The notes below the pieces were generated by a model. That model was not told where the DNA came from, searched no databases, and saw only the letters and a program-made list of their open reading frames with translations. From Ensifer sp. Root278 (lineage in GTDB: Bacteria; Pseudomonadota; Alphaproteobacteria; Rhizobiales; Rhizobiaceae), in NCBI RefSeq assembly GCF_001429285.1, contig NZ_LMJJ01000042.1:248001-312000 (forward strand): a DNA stretch of 64,000 bases, read 5' to 3'. Shown one piece after another: positions 48,865-57,165 of the stretch (position 1 is the stretch's first letter; every line of letters starts with the position of its first letter). A program made the position numbers and the translations under genes.

Positions 48865-49887
48865 TTAGTTCACCGGTTGCGGCTCGGGAAAGTGCCAGGA
48901 CCCGTCGAGGATTTCCTTGCGGGGCCGGTAGAGCCGCACGGTATAGTTCCAGCCGTCGACCACAGGCAGGCAGTTGGGGATCTTGCCGTCGCAGCCGCCG
49001 AACTGGATCGAGACGCTGCCATCGTCGCCCTTCTTTGCGGTGATGTTGTTGATGGTATAGGCATCATACCGGTTCTTCTCGTAGAAGCCTTGCGCATCGT
49101 AGACGCTGACCGACCAGAAGGCATCGACCGGCACGTTCTTGACGGTAAGCTTGTAGATCGTCTTGCCGTCATTCTTAGTGGGCGTGATGTTGAGATAGGT
49201 CGCATCCTTGTCCGGATTGCCGCCCCAGCCGGTGGCCGTGCCGATCAGATGGCGGATCGGATCAACCTCTTGCCTGGTGCCGAAGGCCTTCTTGAAGTCC
49301 GGCATGGTGGCGCCGAGCGCGAGCAGCGCCTCGCGCACCTTCTTCTGGCTGGCCGGATCCCAGGCCGGGACCTCGAACTTGCCTTCCTTTTGCTGGCTGG
49401 CCTTGATCGCGTCCTGCAGGGTGTGAACCTCGGCGATGTCCTTCGGGTCGGCCGGATCGACGAGCGTGCGGATGCCGACGACGACGTAGCGCGTGCCGAC
49501 CTTTTCCTTCGTCAGCGTCGTCTCGCCGGCGCCGTAGACGACCTCGGGCACGTAGTGATCCTCGTTGATCACCTGCAGCGACATGAAGCGTTTTCCCGCG
49601 TCCGGCATGGTGATGGTAACCGGCCCGGCATCGAGATCGAACACGGCCGACGAATAGAGCGTGTCGCGGTTGAGGCGAATGACGGTCTGGTTGTCGATCG
49701 AAGCCGGTTCGCGGCGGTGCAGGAATTTGCCGAAGGCGCCGTCCTTGACCATGCTGGCCGCATACATGTCGCTCTCGGCGCGGACGAAGTTGTCGACGCC
49801 GACCGTGACGGGGTCGGCGGCGGTTGATTGTGTGGCGACGGCCATCACCAGTGCGCCGGCCATGAAGAGCGAACGACAATACATCAT
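48865..49887 (-). CDS. Exported DUF1254/DUF1214-domain protein
   Basis: A 340-residue secreted protein. Signal peptide MMYCRSLFMAGALVMAVATQ leads to a probable cleavage after STA. A DUF1254-like N-terminal part (about residues 25-130) has NRDTLYSSAVFDLDAGPV. A DUF1214 C-terminal part (about 220-335) has AFWSVSVYDAQGF and a pair of cysteines in GGCDGKIPNC. GAAGGA is 8 bp before the ATG. These domains are common in proteobacterial periplasmic proteins of unknown function. It heads a two-gene unit with the hydrolase. Confidence 0.88.
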   Translation of the reverse strand: MMYCRSLFMAGALVMAVATQSTAADPVTVGVDNFVRAESDMYAASMVKDGAFGKFLHRREPASIDNQTVIRLNRDTLYSSAVFDLDAGPVTITMPDAGKRFMSLQVINEDHYVPEVVYGAGETTLTKEKVGTRYVVVGIRTLVDPADPKDIAEVHTLQDAIKASQQKEGKFEVPAWDPASQKKVREALLALGATMPDFKKAFGTRQEVDPIRHLIGTATGWGGNPDKDATYLNITPTKNDGKTIYKLTVKNVPVDAFWSVSVYDAQGFYEKNRYDAYTINNITAKKGDDGSVSIQFGGCDGKIPNCLPVVDGWNYTVRLYRPRKEILDGSWHFPEPQPVN

Positions 49888-50121
49888 GCTCGGATCCTTC
49901 TCAGTCAGTTGCCGCGCTGCATCGGCGGTGCTCGCTTCGTCACCTAGCGTGGCAAACTCCATCCGATGGTAGCCCAAAATCGTGCCAGTTCGACGGGGAA
50001 CCGCAAGTACGTAACGGTTACGACGCACGCGGGGCGCCATCGCCGGACCGCGCCGATGGCGCCGTCTGCCAAGCTGCGGTAACATCTGTGTTGGAGTACA
50101 TCGTACGTTGAGAGCTCGTCG

Positions 50122-52338
50122 ATGGAGCGCCGTCTCGCTGCCGTCCTGATCGCGGATGTCGTCGGTTACAGCCGCCTGAGTCGGCTGGACGAGGAAGGGA
50201 CGCGCCTGCGATTCCAGTCGGACCTTTCCAACATCCTGGAGCCGTTTTTTATCGAGCATCACGGGCGTCTGGTGAAGACGATGGGCGACGGGCTGCTCGT
50301 TGAATTCCGCAGCGTTGTCGATGCGACGCAGTGCGCAATCGAAATCCAGAGGCGCAAGGCGGCAGAAGCCGACAAGGGGCCAGATGGCGAGAGGCTGGAT
50401 TTCCGCATCGGTATCAATCTCGGCGATATCATCGTCGAGGGCGACGACATCCATGGCGATGGCGTCAATATCGCCGACCGGGTGCAGGGATTGGCCGAGC
50501 CTGGCGGCATTGCGATATCCGGCACGGCCTATGACCAGGTCAGCTCGAAGCTTAAGGCCGGTTTCGTGTCGCTCGGGCAGCAGCCGGTCAAGGGGCTCGG
50601 CGATCCGATACGGGTCTACCGCGTGCTCCTGGACCCGGAAGCCGCGGGCAGGACGGTTGTTGAGAAAAACCGGCGAAAGACTGTCTGGGTAAAGGGGCTG
50701 GTGGCCGGGCTTGCGGCGATCGCAATTTCAGCCGCGCTCGCCTGGTGGCAGCCGTGGACATGGATCGGGCAGGACGGCCCGGCGCAGCGTTTCGCCTATC
50801 CCCTGCCGGACCAGCCTTCCGTCGCGGTGCTGCCCTTCATCAATGTCAGCGGCGACAGCGACCACGACCACTTGGCCGAGGGACTGACCGACGATCTCAT
50901 CACCGAATTGTCCAAAGTGTCCGGCCTCTTCGTCATCGCCCGGCACTCGGTGTTTGCGCTCAAAGGGAGCGCCACCAAGATCCAGGACGTGGCGGCCGAA
51001 CTCGGCGTGCATTATGTGCTGGAGGGCACGCTGCAGCGGGCCGACCAGCGGCTGCGCATCAACGTCAAGCTCTTCGACGCGGTGAGCGGGTTGTCGCTCT
51101 GGGCGGAGCGCTACGACCGCCAATATGCCGATCTCTTCGCCGTTCAGGATGACGTCATCGGCAAGATCATTGCCGCGCTTGAGGTCAAGCTCAGCGAGGG
51201 CGAGCGCGACCGGTTGGCACGGATCCCCACCGATAATCTCGAAGCCTATGACAACTACATGCGCGCCGAGCAGCAGGGCCTTATCTGGCGCGATGTCGAG
51301 ACCAATCGTCAGACACTCGCCTTTTACCAGCGGGCGATCGATCTCGATCCCGATTTCGCCGATGCTCATGCCGGCATAGCCCGCATCGCGGTCGACGTCT
51401 GGCGCAACGACTACAACTATCTCTGGTCGGCGGCGGTGGCGCGCAAGATCGCCTATGATGCGGCCGGGCAGGCGCTGAAACTCGACGCCAACAATGCGCG
51501 CGCCCATACGGTGCTGGCGTTGCTGCAGCTCGTCGATGGACGCGCTTCGGAGGCAAAGGAATCGGCGCTCAGGGCCGTCTCCATGCAGCCTAACGATGCC
51601 GAGGCGCTCGCCAATCTGGCGCTGATCCTTGCCCAGACCGGGGAGCACGAGCAGGCCTTAGACGATATCGAACGGGCACTCAGGCTCGATCCGTCGCCCT
51701 CATCGAGCCTGCAGCTTCTGGCGGGCATCGTCTACTACACGGCGCGCCGCCTCGAAAAGGCGATCCCATTGATCGAAGCGGCGCGCGAGACGCTGCCGAA
51801 GGCGGAAGCCGTGAAGGAGTATCTCGCCTCGGCCTATGCCCAGCGCGGCGATCAGCAGAGCGCAGCGGCAGTAGCCGCGGAACTGCTAAAACTCTTTCCG
51901 GACACCAACCTGACCTATTATAGCTATCTCTATGACTACTGGCGCGAAGAGGACCTCTATCGTCACCTTTTCGGCCTGCGTGTCGCTGGCATTCCGGAAT
52001 GGCCCTTCGGCTTTGTTGGTGCTGCCAGCGACCGGCTTGGCCCGGCGGAACTCAAGCAACTGACCGATGACAAGACCTGGGTTGGCGTGCACAAGAACGG
52101 CACGAGCTTCGCGCAGTTCTTCGACAAGGACGGAAACACCGCCTACCGCACCAGCAATACGAACATCACCGGCCGCATCGAGGTGAAGGGCAACCAGCTC
52201 TGCGAGAAGTATGACGGATATTTCCTCGACCGCATGGTTTGCGGCTATGTCTACCGCAACACGGCAAAGGGCGAGCGCACGGCGGACTACATCAACGTCA
52301 CGCCGCAGGCGCTGAAGTTCTTCTCGATCGAGCGGTGA
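50122..52338 (+). CDS. Class III adenylate cyclase with TolB-like and TPR domains
   Basis: A 738-residue three-part protein. The N-terminal class III nucleotide cyclase (residues 1-175) keeps metal ligands Asp12 (IADVVGYS) and Asp56 (KTMGDGLLVEF), substrate-type Lys52 and NIADRVQ. A single transmembrane segment follows (GLVAGLAAIAISAALAWW). The periplasmic part has a TolB-like FlgO domain (PSVAVLPFINVSGD) and TPR repeats (about residues 400-600), then an unassigned C-terminal domain. Such cyclases are numerous in Rhizobiaceae. Product cAMP is assumed. Confidence 0.9.
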   Translation: MERRLAAVLIADVVGYSRLSRLDEEGTRLRFQSDLSNILEPFFIEHHGRLVKTMGDGLLVEFRSVVDATQCAIEIQRRKAAEADKGPDGERLDFRIGINLGDIIVEGDDIHGDGVNIADRVQGLAEPGGIAISGTAYDQVSSKLKAGFVSLGQQPVKGLGDPIRVYRVLLDPEAAGRTVVEKNRRKTVWVKGLVAGLAAIAISAALAWWQPWTWIGQDGPAQRFAYPLPDQPSVAVLPFINVSGDSDHDHLAEGLTDDLITELSKVSGLFVIARHSVFALKGSATKIQDVAAELGVHYVLEGTLQRADQRLRINVKLFDAVSGLSLWAERYDRQYADLFAVQDDVIGKIIAALEVKLSEGERDRLARIPTDNLEAYDNYMRAEQQGLIWRDVETNRQTLAFYQRAIDLDPDFADAHAGIARIAVDVWRNDYNYLWSAAVARKIAYDAAGQALKLDANNARAHTVLALLQLVDGRASEAKESALRAVSMQPNDAEALANLALILAQTGEHEQALDDIERALRLDPSPSSSLQLLAGIVYYTARRLEKAIPLIEAARETLPKAEAVKEYLASAYAQRGDQQSAAAVAAELLKLFPDTNLTYYSYLYDYWREEDLYRHLFGLRVAGIPEWPFGFVGAASDRLGPAELKQLTDDKTWVGVHKNGTSFAQFFDKDGNTAYRTSNTNITGRIEVKGNQLCEKYDGYFLDRMVCGYVYRNTAKGERTADYINVTPQALKFFSIER

Positions 52339-52384
52339 CGGCAGTCACCCGGCATCGAAGGCACTCCGATTCACTCAATTGACG

Positions 52385-52434
52385 CTGTTCTGGACGGAAA
52401 ACCGCTACACACTTTTCTGGAACTGCTTTAGGGC
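52385..52434 (-). repeat. Dispersed intergenic repeat, copy 2 (inverted)
   Basis: On the minus strand this stretch reads AAGCAGTTCCAG, AAAAGTGTGTAGCGG and TTTTCCGTCCAGAA, matching the element at 15432-15480 with few changes. It overlaps the end of the YHS gene. Confidence 0.7.
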
Positions 52435-52931
52435 GAGGGCTTCGTCCAGTTGATCGACGCCTTTTCAGTGAGCAGCGTCTGCTCGACCTCGGACCAGTGC
52501 TTGCGCGAATCGACCACCTTGTTCGGATTCTTCACAAGGCCGTCAGCAGCGCCCGGATCGTAGCTGAGGTACAGCTTGTCCTCGATGATGCGCCAGGCCT
52601 TGGGGTCGATGTTGGTCGTCACCGTGCCAAAGGAGACGCCGTCGGCGCAGTAGCCGCCATATTGCGGCGCATAGCGGGTGGGTTCCTTGATGAACTGGTC
52701 ACGGTGCTCGGCGCTGGCGAACTGCCAGGTGGCGCCGAGCCAGCGATAGCTGAATTCTGGCGATCCTTCGACCGCCTTGTTCTCTGTAAAGTAGGCGACC
52801 GGATCATAACCCTTGATCGCCACGTCGCCGAAATAGCCGGTGTTGACGGGTTCTTCCGCCAACGCCGGACTGGCGAATGCGAGCAGCACCGCCGTCGCCG
52901 CGGTCGCAAATGGTATGGAGTGTCGAGACAT
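52428..52931 (-). CDS. Exported YHS-domain protein
   Basis: A 167-residue secreted protein. After the signal peptide (SIPFATAATAVLLAFASPALA) comes a YHS-type domain: VAIKGYDPVAYFTENKAVEGS, FSYRWLGATWQFAS and YAPQYGGYCADG. YHS domains are found with metal-binding and heavy-metal proteins, but the function here is unknown. GGAGG precedes ATG 52931; a longer in-frame start at 53072 has no support and would remove the N-terminal signal. It follows the ankyrin gene by 29 bp on the same strand. Confidence 0.88.
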   Translation of the reverse strand: MSRHSIPFATAATAVLLAFASPALAEEPVNTGYFGDVAIKGYDPVAYFTENKAVEGSPEFSYRWLGATWQFASAEHRDQFIKEPTRYAPQYGGYCADGVSFGTVTTNIDPKAWRIIEDKLYLSYDPGAADGLVKNPNKVVDSRKHWSEVEQTLLTEKASINWTKPSP

Positions 52932-52960
52932 GCCATGTCCTCCGTTTCCGGATGTGCTTG

Positions 52961-53551
52961 TTATTGTCGCTTGGTGCATTCGCCGTAGAGCCAGTCGCCG
53001 ACGAGGTCGGCCTTCTGGCAGGTGGCTCCAGCCTTCAGCAACAGCTCGGCGGCCGGCCAGTGGGAGCGCCACCCCGCTTGCGTCAGCGGCGTGTAGCCGT
53101 TGCGTTCCTTGGCCTCGATGTCGGCCTTGTTGGTCAGCAGGAAAGCCACGATCTCGGCGTGGCCCTCTTCGGCTGCCGCATGCAGTGGCGACATCTTGTA
53201 GAAGTTGGCGACGTCGTTGACAGCAGCACCCTTGGCGACGAGCAGTTTGACGGTTTCGAGATTGCCGCCATAGGCGGCGGCGTGCAGGGCCGTCAGGCCG
53301 CCCTTGTTGCGGATCTCGATGTCGCCGCCGCGCTCGATGAGGAGCGCGACAACCTCGGTGCGTCCTTTCAGAGCGGCAATCAACAGCGCCGGCTCGCCGG
53401 CCGCATCGGGCTCGGTTATGTCGGTTCCCTGATCGAGCAACTGCTTGACGCGCTCCGTGTCGCCGTCCCGTGCCGCGTCATGCAAAGGGCCGGCCATGGC
53501 CACCGCAGCAAAGGACGCCACCGCGACGAATGCTGCCAGGATAGATTTCAT
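52961..53551 (-). CDS. Exported ankyrin-repeat protein
   Basis: A 196-residue protein with signal peptide (KSILAAFVAVASFAAVAMA) and about four ankyrin repeats (residues about 22-160), such as GEPALLIAALKGRTEVVALL, GLTALHAAAYGGNLETVKLL and SPLHAAAEEGHAEIVAFLL. The C-terminus contains two Cys that may bond. GGAGG lies 8 bp before ATG 53551. Periplasmic ankyrin proteins usually protect or bind partner enzymes; catalase-linked AnkB is one precedent. The coupled YHS protein could be its partner (inference). Confidence 0.87.
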   Translation of the reverse strand: MKSILAAFVAVASFAAVAMAGPLHDAARDGDTERVKQLLDQGTDITEPDAAGEPALLIAALKGRTEVVALLIERGGDIEIRNKGGLTALHAAAYGGNLETVKLLVAKGAAVNDVANFYKMSPLHAAAEEGHAEIVAFLLTNKADIEAKERNGYTPLTQAGWRSHWPAAELLLKAGATCQKADLVGDWLYGECTKRQ

Positions 53552-53684
53552 CGCGCAACCTCCGCCCCAGCTTCGGTCTTGCCCAATTGGAAAGAGCGAA
53601 AATACCACAGGGCGACCGGTGGAAACAGGCGTTACCGTTGCCTGATCCATACTCCTTTTGGGTGGCTGCGATGATGAATGCCTG

Positions 53685-54344
53685 TCAGGCGGCGACCTGC
53701 ATCAGGTCGAGCATGCGGTCGATCGCGCTCGGAATGGGCGCGATGATCGGCGTCGGGAACAGCGGCTGGAGCTGTTCGGCCGCCTGGCCGAGCGGGCCGC
53801 CACCGATGATGACGGCCTCGGCGCCATCCAATTCAACACACTGACGGACGGCGTCGCCGAGGGCTTCCAGCAGGCGCTCGGGGTGGGCGGAGAGCGCGAG
53901 CGGGTCGCCTGACGTGCAGCGGATGCCGGTATACTGGTCCCAGACGCCGAGATCGCGGGCGCGGTCGTCGATCGCCTGGATCAATTCCGGCGTCGTGGTG
54001 GCGACGCCGAACTTGCGGCCGCCCTGCGAGGCCTCGATCATCGAGGCCTCGCAGATGCCGATCACGGGGATCGCGAGGCGGCGTTTGAGGGCGGCAAGGC
54101 CGGGATCGCCGAAGGCGCTGACGACAATACCGAGGCATCCAGCCTCATGCCTTTCGCCGATCTCGACGACCTCGGCAGCGGCCGCATCCAACTGCTCGGG
54201 CGTCACGATCATCGGCGGGTTCCGCATGGCCGTGGCGACTGCCACGGCCATGCGTCCTGATGCAGCCCGGCGTGCGATGGAGACCATCATGTCGCTGGTG
54301 GCAAGCGAGCTGTTCGGGTTAATCAGAAGGATATGTGCACTCAC
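53685..54344 (-). CDS. Asp/Glu/hydantoin-racemase-family protein lacking both catalytic cysteines
   Basis: A 219-residue protein of the Asp/Glu/hydantoin racemase superfamily (INPNSS start, GVATTTPELIQAI). Active family members carry two catalytic Cys, in motifs like ACFGDPG and LGCAGM. Here the corresponding positions are Ala77 (SAFGDPGL) and Gly182 (IGGGPLG), so normal racemase chemistry should be lost. Other Cys residues (70, 98, 143) are not at those places. GTG start at 54344 overlaps the upstream MFS stop. It probably acts with that transporter; hydantoin or a dicarboxylate is a guess. Confidence 0.85.
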   Translation of the reverse strand: MSAHILLINPNSSLATSDMMVSIARRAASGRMAVAVATAMRNPPMIVTPEQLDAAAAEVVEIGERHEAGCLGIVVSAFGDPGLAALKRRLAIPVIGICEASMIEASQGGRKFGVATTTPELIQAIDDRARDLGVWDQYTGIRCTSGDPLALSAHPERLLEALGDAVRQCVELDGAEAVIIGGGPLGQAAEQLQPLFPTPIIAPIPSAIDRMLDLMQVAA

Positions 54345-55804
54345 GTTCTCAGTTCCGCGCCGACTTTGATTTCAGAAGTGTCAGCCTTTGCGAGGTCGGC
54401 ATCGGCAGGCTGGGTCAGGTCTTCCATCGACATGCCATAGGTCTCGGGCCCGAGCTGGATGCAGAAGGCGAAGACCGCATACATGCCGGCGGCGAGACCG
54501 AAGACCCCGACCATGCCGTAGACGTCGAAGAGCGCGCCGGCGATGGTTGGGATGAAGGAGCCCGCGGCCGAGCCGGTTGCCAGGATCAGCGCCACGCCGA
54601 AGGCGCGGACGCGGGTCGGGAAGAGTTCGGGCGCATAGATCCAGATCGAGGTGTTGAGCAAGAGCACGAAGAACTGGAAGATCGCGCCGAACATCAGCAC
54701 CAGATAGATGTTGGTGCCGAGATAGGCGATCGAGACCGCCGCAAGGCAGGCGAAGACGGCACCCAGGGTCAGCACCCTCTTGCGCGGGAAGTAATAGCCG
54801 AACATCGAGGCGGCGATAGCACCGAGCACACTGCCGCTCTGGATGATCATGCTGTAGAGCAGGCTTCCCTGGAGCGTGTAGCCCATGGACACGAAGATGA
54901 TCGGCATCAAGGTGAGCACCGAGAGCTGGGCGCCGTAGCTCATCAGGATGGCGATGGCGACCGGGACGGTGCGGCCGATGAAGGGCGCGCGGAAGAGTTC
55001 CTTCCAGTCGCTCTTGGCCGGTTCTTGGTCCTTGAGGTGGTCCTTGGTCAGATATTCCTGGACCTTGAGGTTGCGCGGGCGCAGCGACCCGGAGGCGAGG
55101 ATCGAAAGCACCTTATTGGCCTCGTCGATCTTGCCCTGTGATGCCAGGAAACGCGGTGTTTCCGGCACGAAACGGCGATAGAAGACGACAAGCAGGGCCG
55201 GCAGAGCAAGCGAGGCGAAAAGCCAGCGCCAGCTGTTTTCACCCGGGAAGAGGGTGAAGATCATCAGGCCGAAGGCAGGTGCCAGGAAGTTGCCGAAACC
55301 GCCAGCACCGACATTGACGAGGCCGGCTGCCGTGCCGCGGAATTTTGGCGAGCAGAATTCCGACAGCATCGTGACCGCCGTGGAGATCTCGCCGCCGACC
55401 CCGAAGCCGACGATGGCGCGGGCAAAGCAGAGGGTGGCGAAGTTCGGCGCCATGGCGCAGGCGGCCGAACCGATGGTGAAAAGCAGGAGGTTGATGGTCA
55501 GCATCACGCGGCGGCCGTAGCGGTCGCCAAGGATACCGGAGAGCAGGCGGCCGATGGCGGCGCTGCCGAAGGTGATGGTGTTGAGGAAGCCGATGTCGGT
55601 GCCGGTGAGCCCCCAATGTTCCTTCAGGATCGGGCCGGCGACGCCGATGGTGTTCTGCTCGAAGCTGTCGAACAGGCAGCCGATGAGCACGAGGGCGAGG
55701 ATCTGCTTGTGGGCGCCGGTGACGCCAATTTTGGTGAAGGCTGATTCCAACTGTCTGATGACCGGCGATGACCTGCCGGACGGCACCATATTTTCCGCTG
55801 CCAT
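54341..55804 (-). CDS. MFS transporter of an RpiR-controlled operon
   Basis: A 487-residue MFS carrier with about 12 hydrophobic helices. Typical motifs are the loop 2-3 signature GDRYGRRVMLTINLL, PETPRFLASQGKIDEANKVL after helix 6, and APELFPTRVRAFGVAL in the second half. It is similar to the metabolite/H+ symporter or sugar-porter groups. ATG at 55804 follows AAAGGGGAACG. It is downstream of the rpiR gene and coupled to the racemase-like gene; strong operators lie just upstream. Substrate unknown; an organic acid or hydantoin-related compound would fit the partner family. Confidence 0.88.
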   Translation of the reverse strand: MAAENMVPSGRSSPVIRQLESAFTKIGVTGAHKQILALVLIGCLFDSFEQNTIGVAGPILKEHWGLTGTDIGFLNTITFGSAAIGRLLSGILGDRYGRRVMLTINLLLFTIGSAACAMAPNFATLCFARAIVGFGVGGEISTAVTMLSEFCSPKFRGTAAGLVNVGAGGFGNFLAPAFGLMIFTLFPGENSWRWLFASLALPALLVVFYRRFVPETPRFLASQGKIDEANKVLSILASGSLRPRNLKVQEYLTKDHLKDQEPAKSDWKELFRAPFIGRTVPVAIAILMSYGAQLSVLTLMPIIFVSMGYTLQGSLLYSMIIQSGSVLGAIAASMFGYYFPRKRVLTLGAVFACLAAVSIAYLGTNIYLVLMFGAIFQFFVLLLNTSIWIYAPELFPTRVRAFGVALILATGSAAGSFIPTIAGALFDVYGMVGVFGLAAGMYAVFAFCIQLGPETYGMSMEDLTQPADADLAKADTSEIKVGAELRT

Positions 55805-55847
55805 GGTTCGTTCCCCTTTATGGCTTAACAACGTGAAAATGTGAAAA

Positions 55848-55881
55848 CTCAGTTTCATGAAATCTACATCATGAAACTGAG
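55848..55881. promoter_or_regulatory. Operator 1 of the MFS/racemase operon (13-bp arms)
   Basis: CTCAGTTTCATGA (55848-55860) and its exact reverse complement TCATGAAACTGAG (55869-55881) flank an 8-bp centre, just upstream of the MFS ribosome site. The TGAAAC/GTTTCA core recurs upstream and before the rpiR gene. RpiR-type regulators bind such dyads. Confidence 0.65.
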
Positions 55882-55968
55882 GTTTCATAGAAGATTCTGT
55901 GATGCACTGCGAAAGGAAGGAGCCCTTCGCTGCATAAAATTCGTGGAATGCAGGTTTCGTGCCATCTC

Positions 55969-55990
55969 AAGAGAAACCACAGTTTCTCTT
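55969..55990. promoter_or_regulatory. Operator 2 of the MFS/racemase operon
   Basis: AAGAGAAAC (55969-55977) and GTTTCTCTT (55982-55990) form a 9-bp inverted repeat with a 4-bp centre, about 100 bp further upstream. It shares the GAAAC/GTTTC core with operator 1 and the rpiR site. Confidence 0.55.
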
Positions 55991-56098
55991 TTGCAGTCAG
56001 CGGCTTGGAGGCTGGCTGTCGTGTCGCAAGCGAACGAAACTGAGATTTCTTATGTGCAAAAAATAATCTGGCGTTTCAGGCCGCTGCCCAATCTACGC

Positions 56099-56941
56099 TC
56101 ACAATTCCTCGAGCGCATCGTTGATGGCTTCGATGCCACGCAGCCGATTTCGACCGGCAGTGCCGGCGATTTCGATGCATCGTGTCGTCAAGAGATGGCA
56201 GAGCGCCATGACCGAGACGTGGTTGAAGAGGGGGCCTGGCGCCAGTGTCTGGCAGCGGAAATGCCATTCCGCCTGGTTGAGGAAGGGCACGCCCTCGTCG
56301 GTGATGTAGAGCAGCCGCGCGCCGGATTTTTCCAGCTGTCCGAGAATCGGCTCCATGAGGGAGACGCGCCGGCGCAGCCCGAAGAGGATCACGACATCGT
56401 CGCGGCCGATGCTGACCAGATGTTCGCCGAGCGTCTGGCCGCCGCCGGGGATGGCGGCGATGTGCTCGACCACCTGGGTCATCTGCCATTGCAGATAGGT
56501 GGCGAAGGAATGACTGGCGCGGAAGCCGATGACCCAGACCTTGCGGGCGCCGAGAATGGCGTTTGCCGCCGCCGTCACCTGGGTCTCGGAGATGGCGAGA
56601 AAGGTCGCCTCGATGTTGGCCACGCCTTGCGCCACATGTGAGGAGAGCGACTGTTCGCCGCCGCTGTCGGTGGCAGTCGCAAGGAACAGCCGCGAGCCCG
56701 TCTGCTTGTCGGCGCGAGCATGACGGCGCGCCTCCTCGTAGTTGTCGTAGCCCAAGCGCTGGATGAAGCGGGAGACGGTCGCCTTCGACACATGCGCCAG
56801 CGCCGCCAGCTCCTGGGCCGAGTAGCTCGCGACCTCGCCGGGAAAATCGCAAAGGAAATCCCCCAGCCGCCGCTCGGCCGGATGCAGCTCCGGCAGCACC
56901 TGGCGGACGCGCGTGAGGAAGGAGCGTTCTTTGGGGCTCAT
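56099..56941 (-). CDS. RpiR/MurR-family transcriptional regulator
   Basis: A 280-residue RpiR-type regulator. The N-terminal helix-turn-helix (about residues 20-75) shows SAQELAALAHVSKATVSRFI. A SIS sugar-phosphate-type domain covers about 115-260 (VWVIGFRASHSFATYLQWQM, then VVILFGLRRRVSLM). ATG at 56941 is preferred over an upstream in-frame start at 57031, which would run through the TGAAAC/GTTTCA dyad. It is upstream of, and on the same strand as, the MFS/racemase genes. The clustered GAAAC dyads suggest that it controls both itself and them. Confidence 0.9.
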   Translation of the reverse strand: MSPKERSFLTRVRQVLPELHPAERRLGDFLCDFPGEVASYSAQELAALAHVSKATVSRFIQRLGYDNYEEARRHARADKQTGSRLFLATATDSGGEQSLSSHVAQGVANIEATFLAISETQVTAAANAILGARKVWVIGFRASHSFATYLQWQMTQVVEHIAAIPGGGQTLGEHLVSIGRDDVVILFGLRRRVSLMEPILGQLEKSGARLLYITDEGVPFLNQAEWHFRCQTLAPGPLFNHVSVMALCHLLTTRCIEIAGTAGRNRLRGIEAINDALEEL

Positions 56942-56951
56942 GTCGATTCCA

Positions 56952-56967
56952 TGAAACTGTCGTTTCA
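56952..56967. promoter_or_regulatory. Probable autoregulatory RpiR operator
   Basis: TGAAACTGTCGTTTCA, an inverted repeat of TGAAAC with a 4-bp centre, lies 10 bp before the rpiR start codon. The core is the same as in the two operators before the MFS gene. Confidence 0.55.
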
Positions 56968-57050
56968 CGGCAATCTCTGATTTTCGAGAGGATATTGCAA
57001 GCGAGGCGGGCGGGTGCCGCCTCGCTTTCAACTGGGAACGGGGGAAGGTC

Positions 57051-57154
57051 CTACAGCGCCGCGCGTCTTATCAGACGCGCGAAGGTCGCTGTAGCACTTT
57101 GATTTGCTGCATGTCTTCGTCCTTAAATCGAGGTCGATTTAAGGAGACATGCAG
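57051..57154. repeat. Double palindromic intergenic element
   Basis: Two adjacent nested palindromes. The first is CTACAGCG (57051-57058) / CGCTGTAG (57087-57094), enclosing GCGCGTCT / AGACGCGC (57061-57068, 57073-57080). The second is CTGCATGTC (57107-57115) / GACATGCAG (57146-57154), enclosing CCTTAAATCG / CGATTTAAGG (57121-57130, 57135-57144). It resembles palindromic repeats common between rhizobial genes. Confidence 0.75.
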
Positions 57155-57165
57155 TAGCCCCGCCG

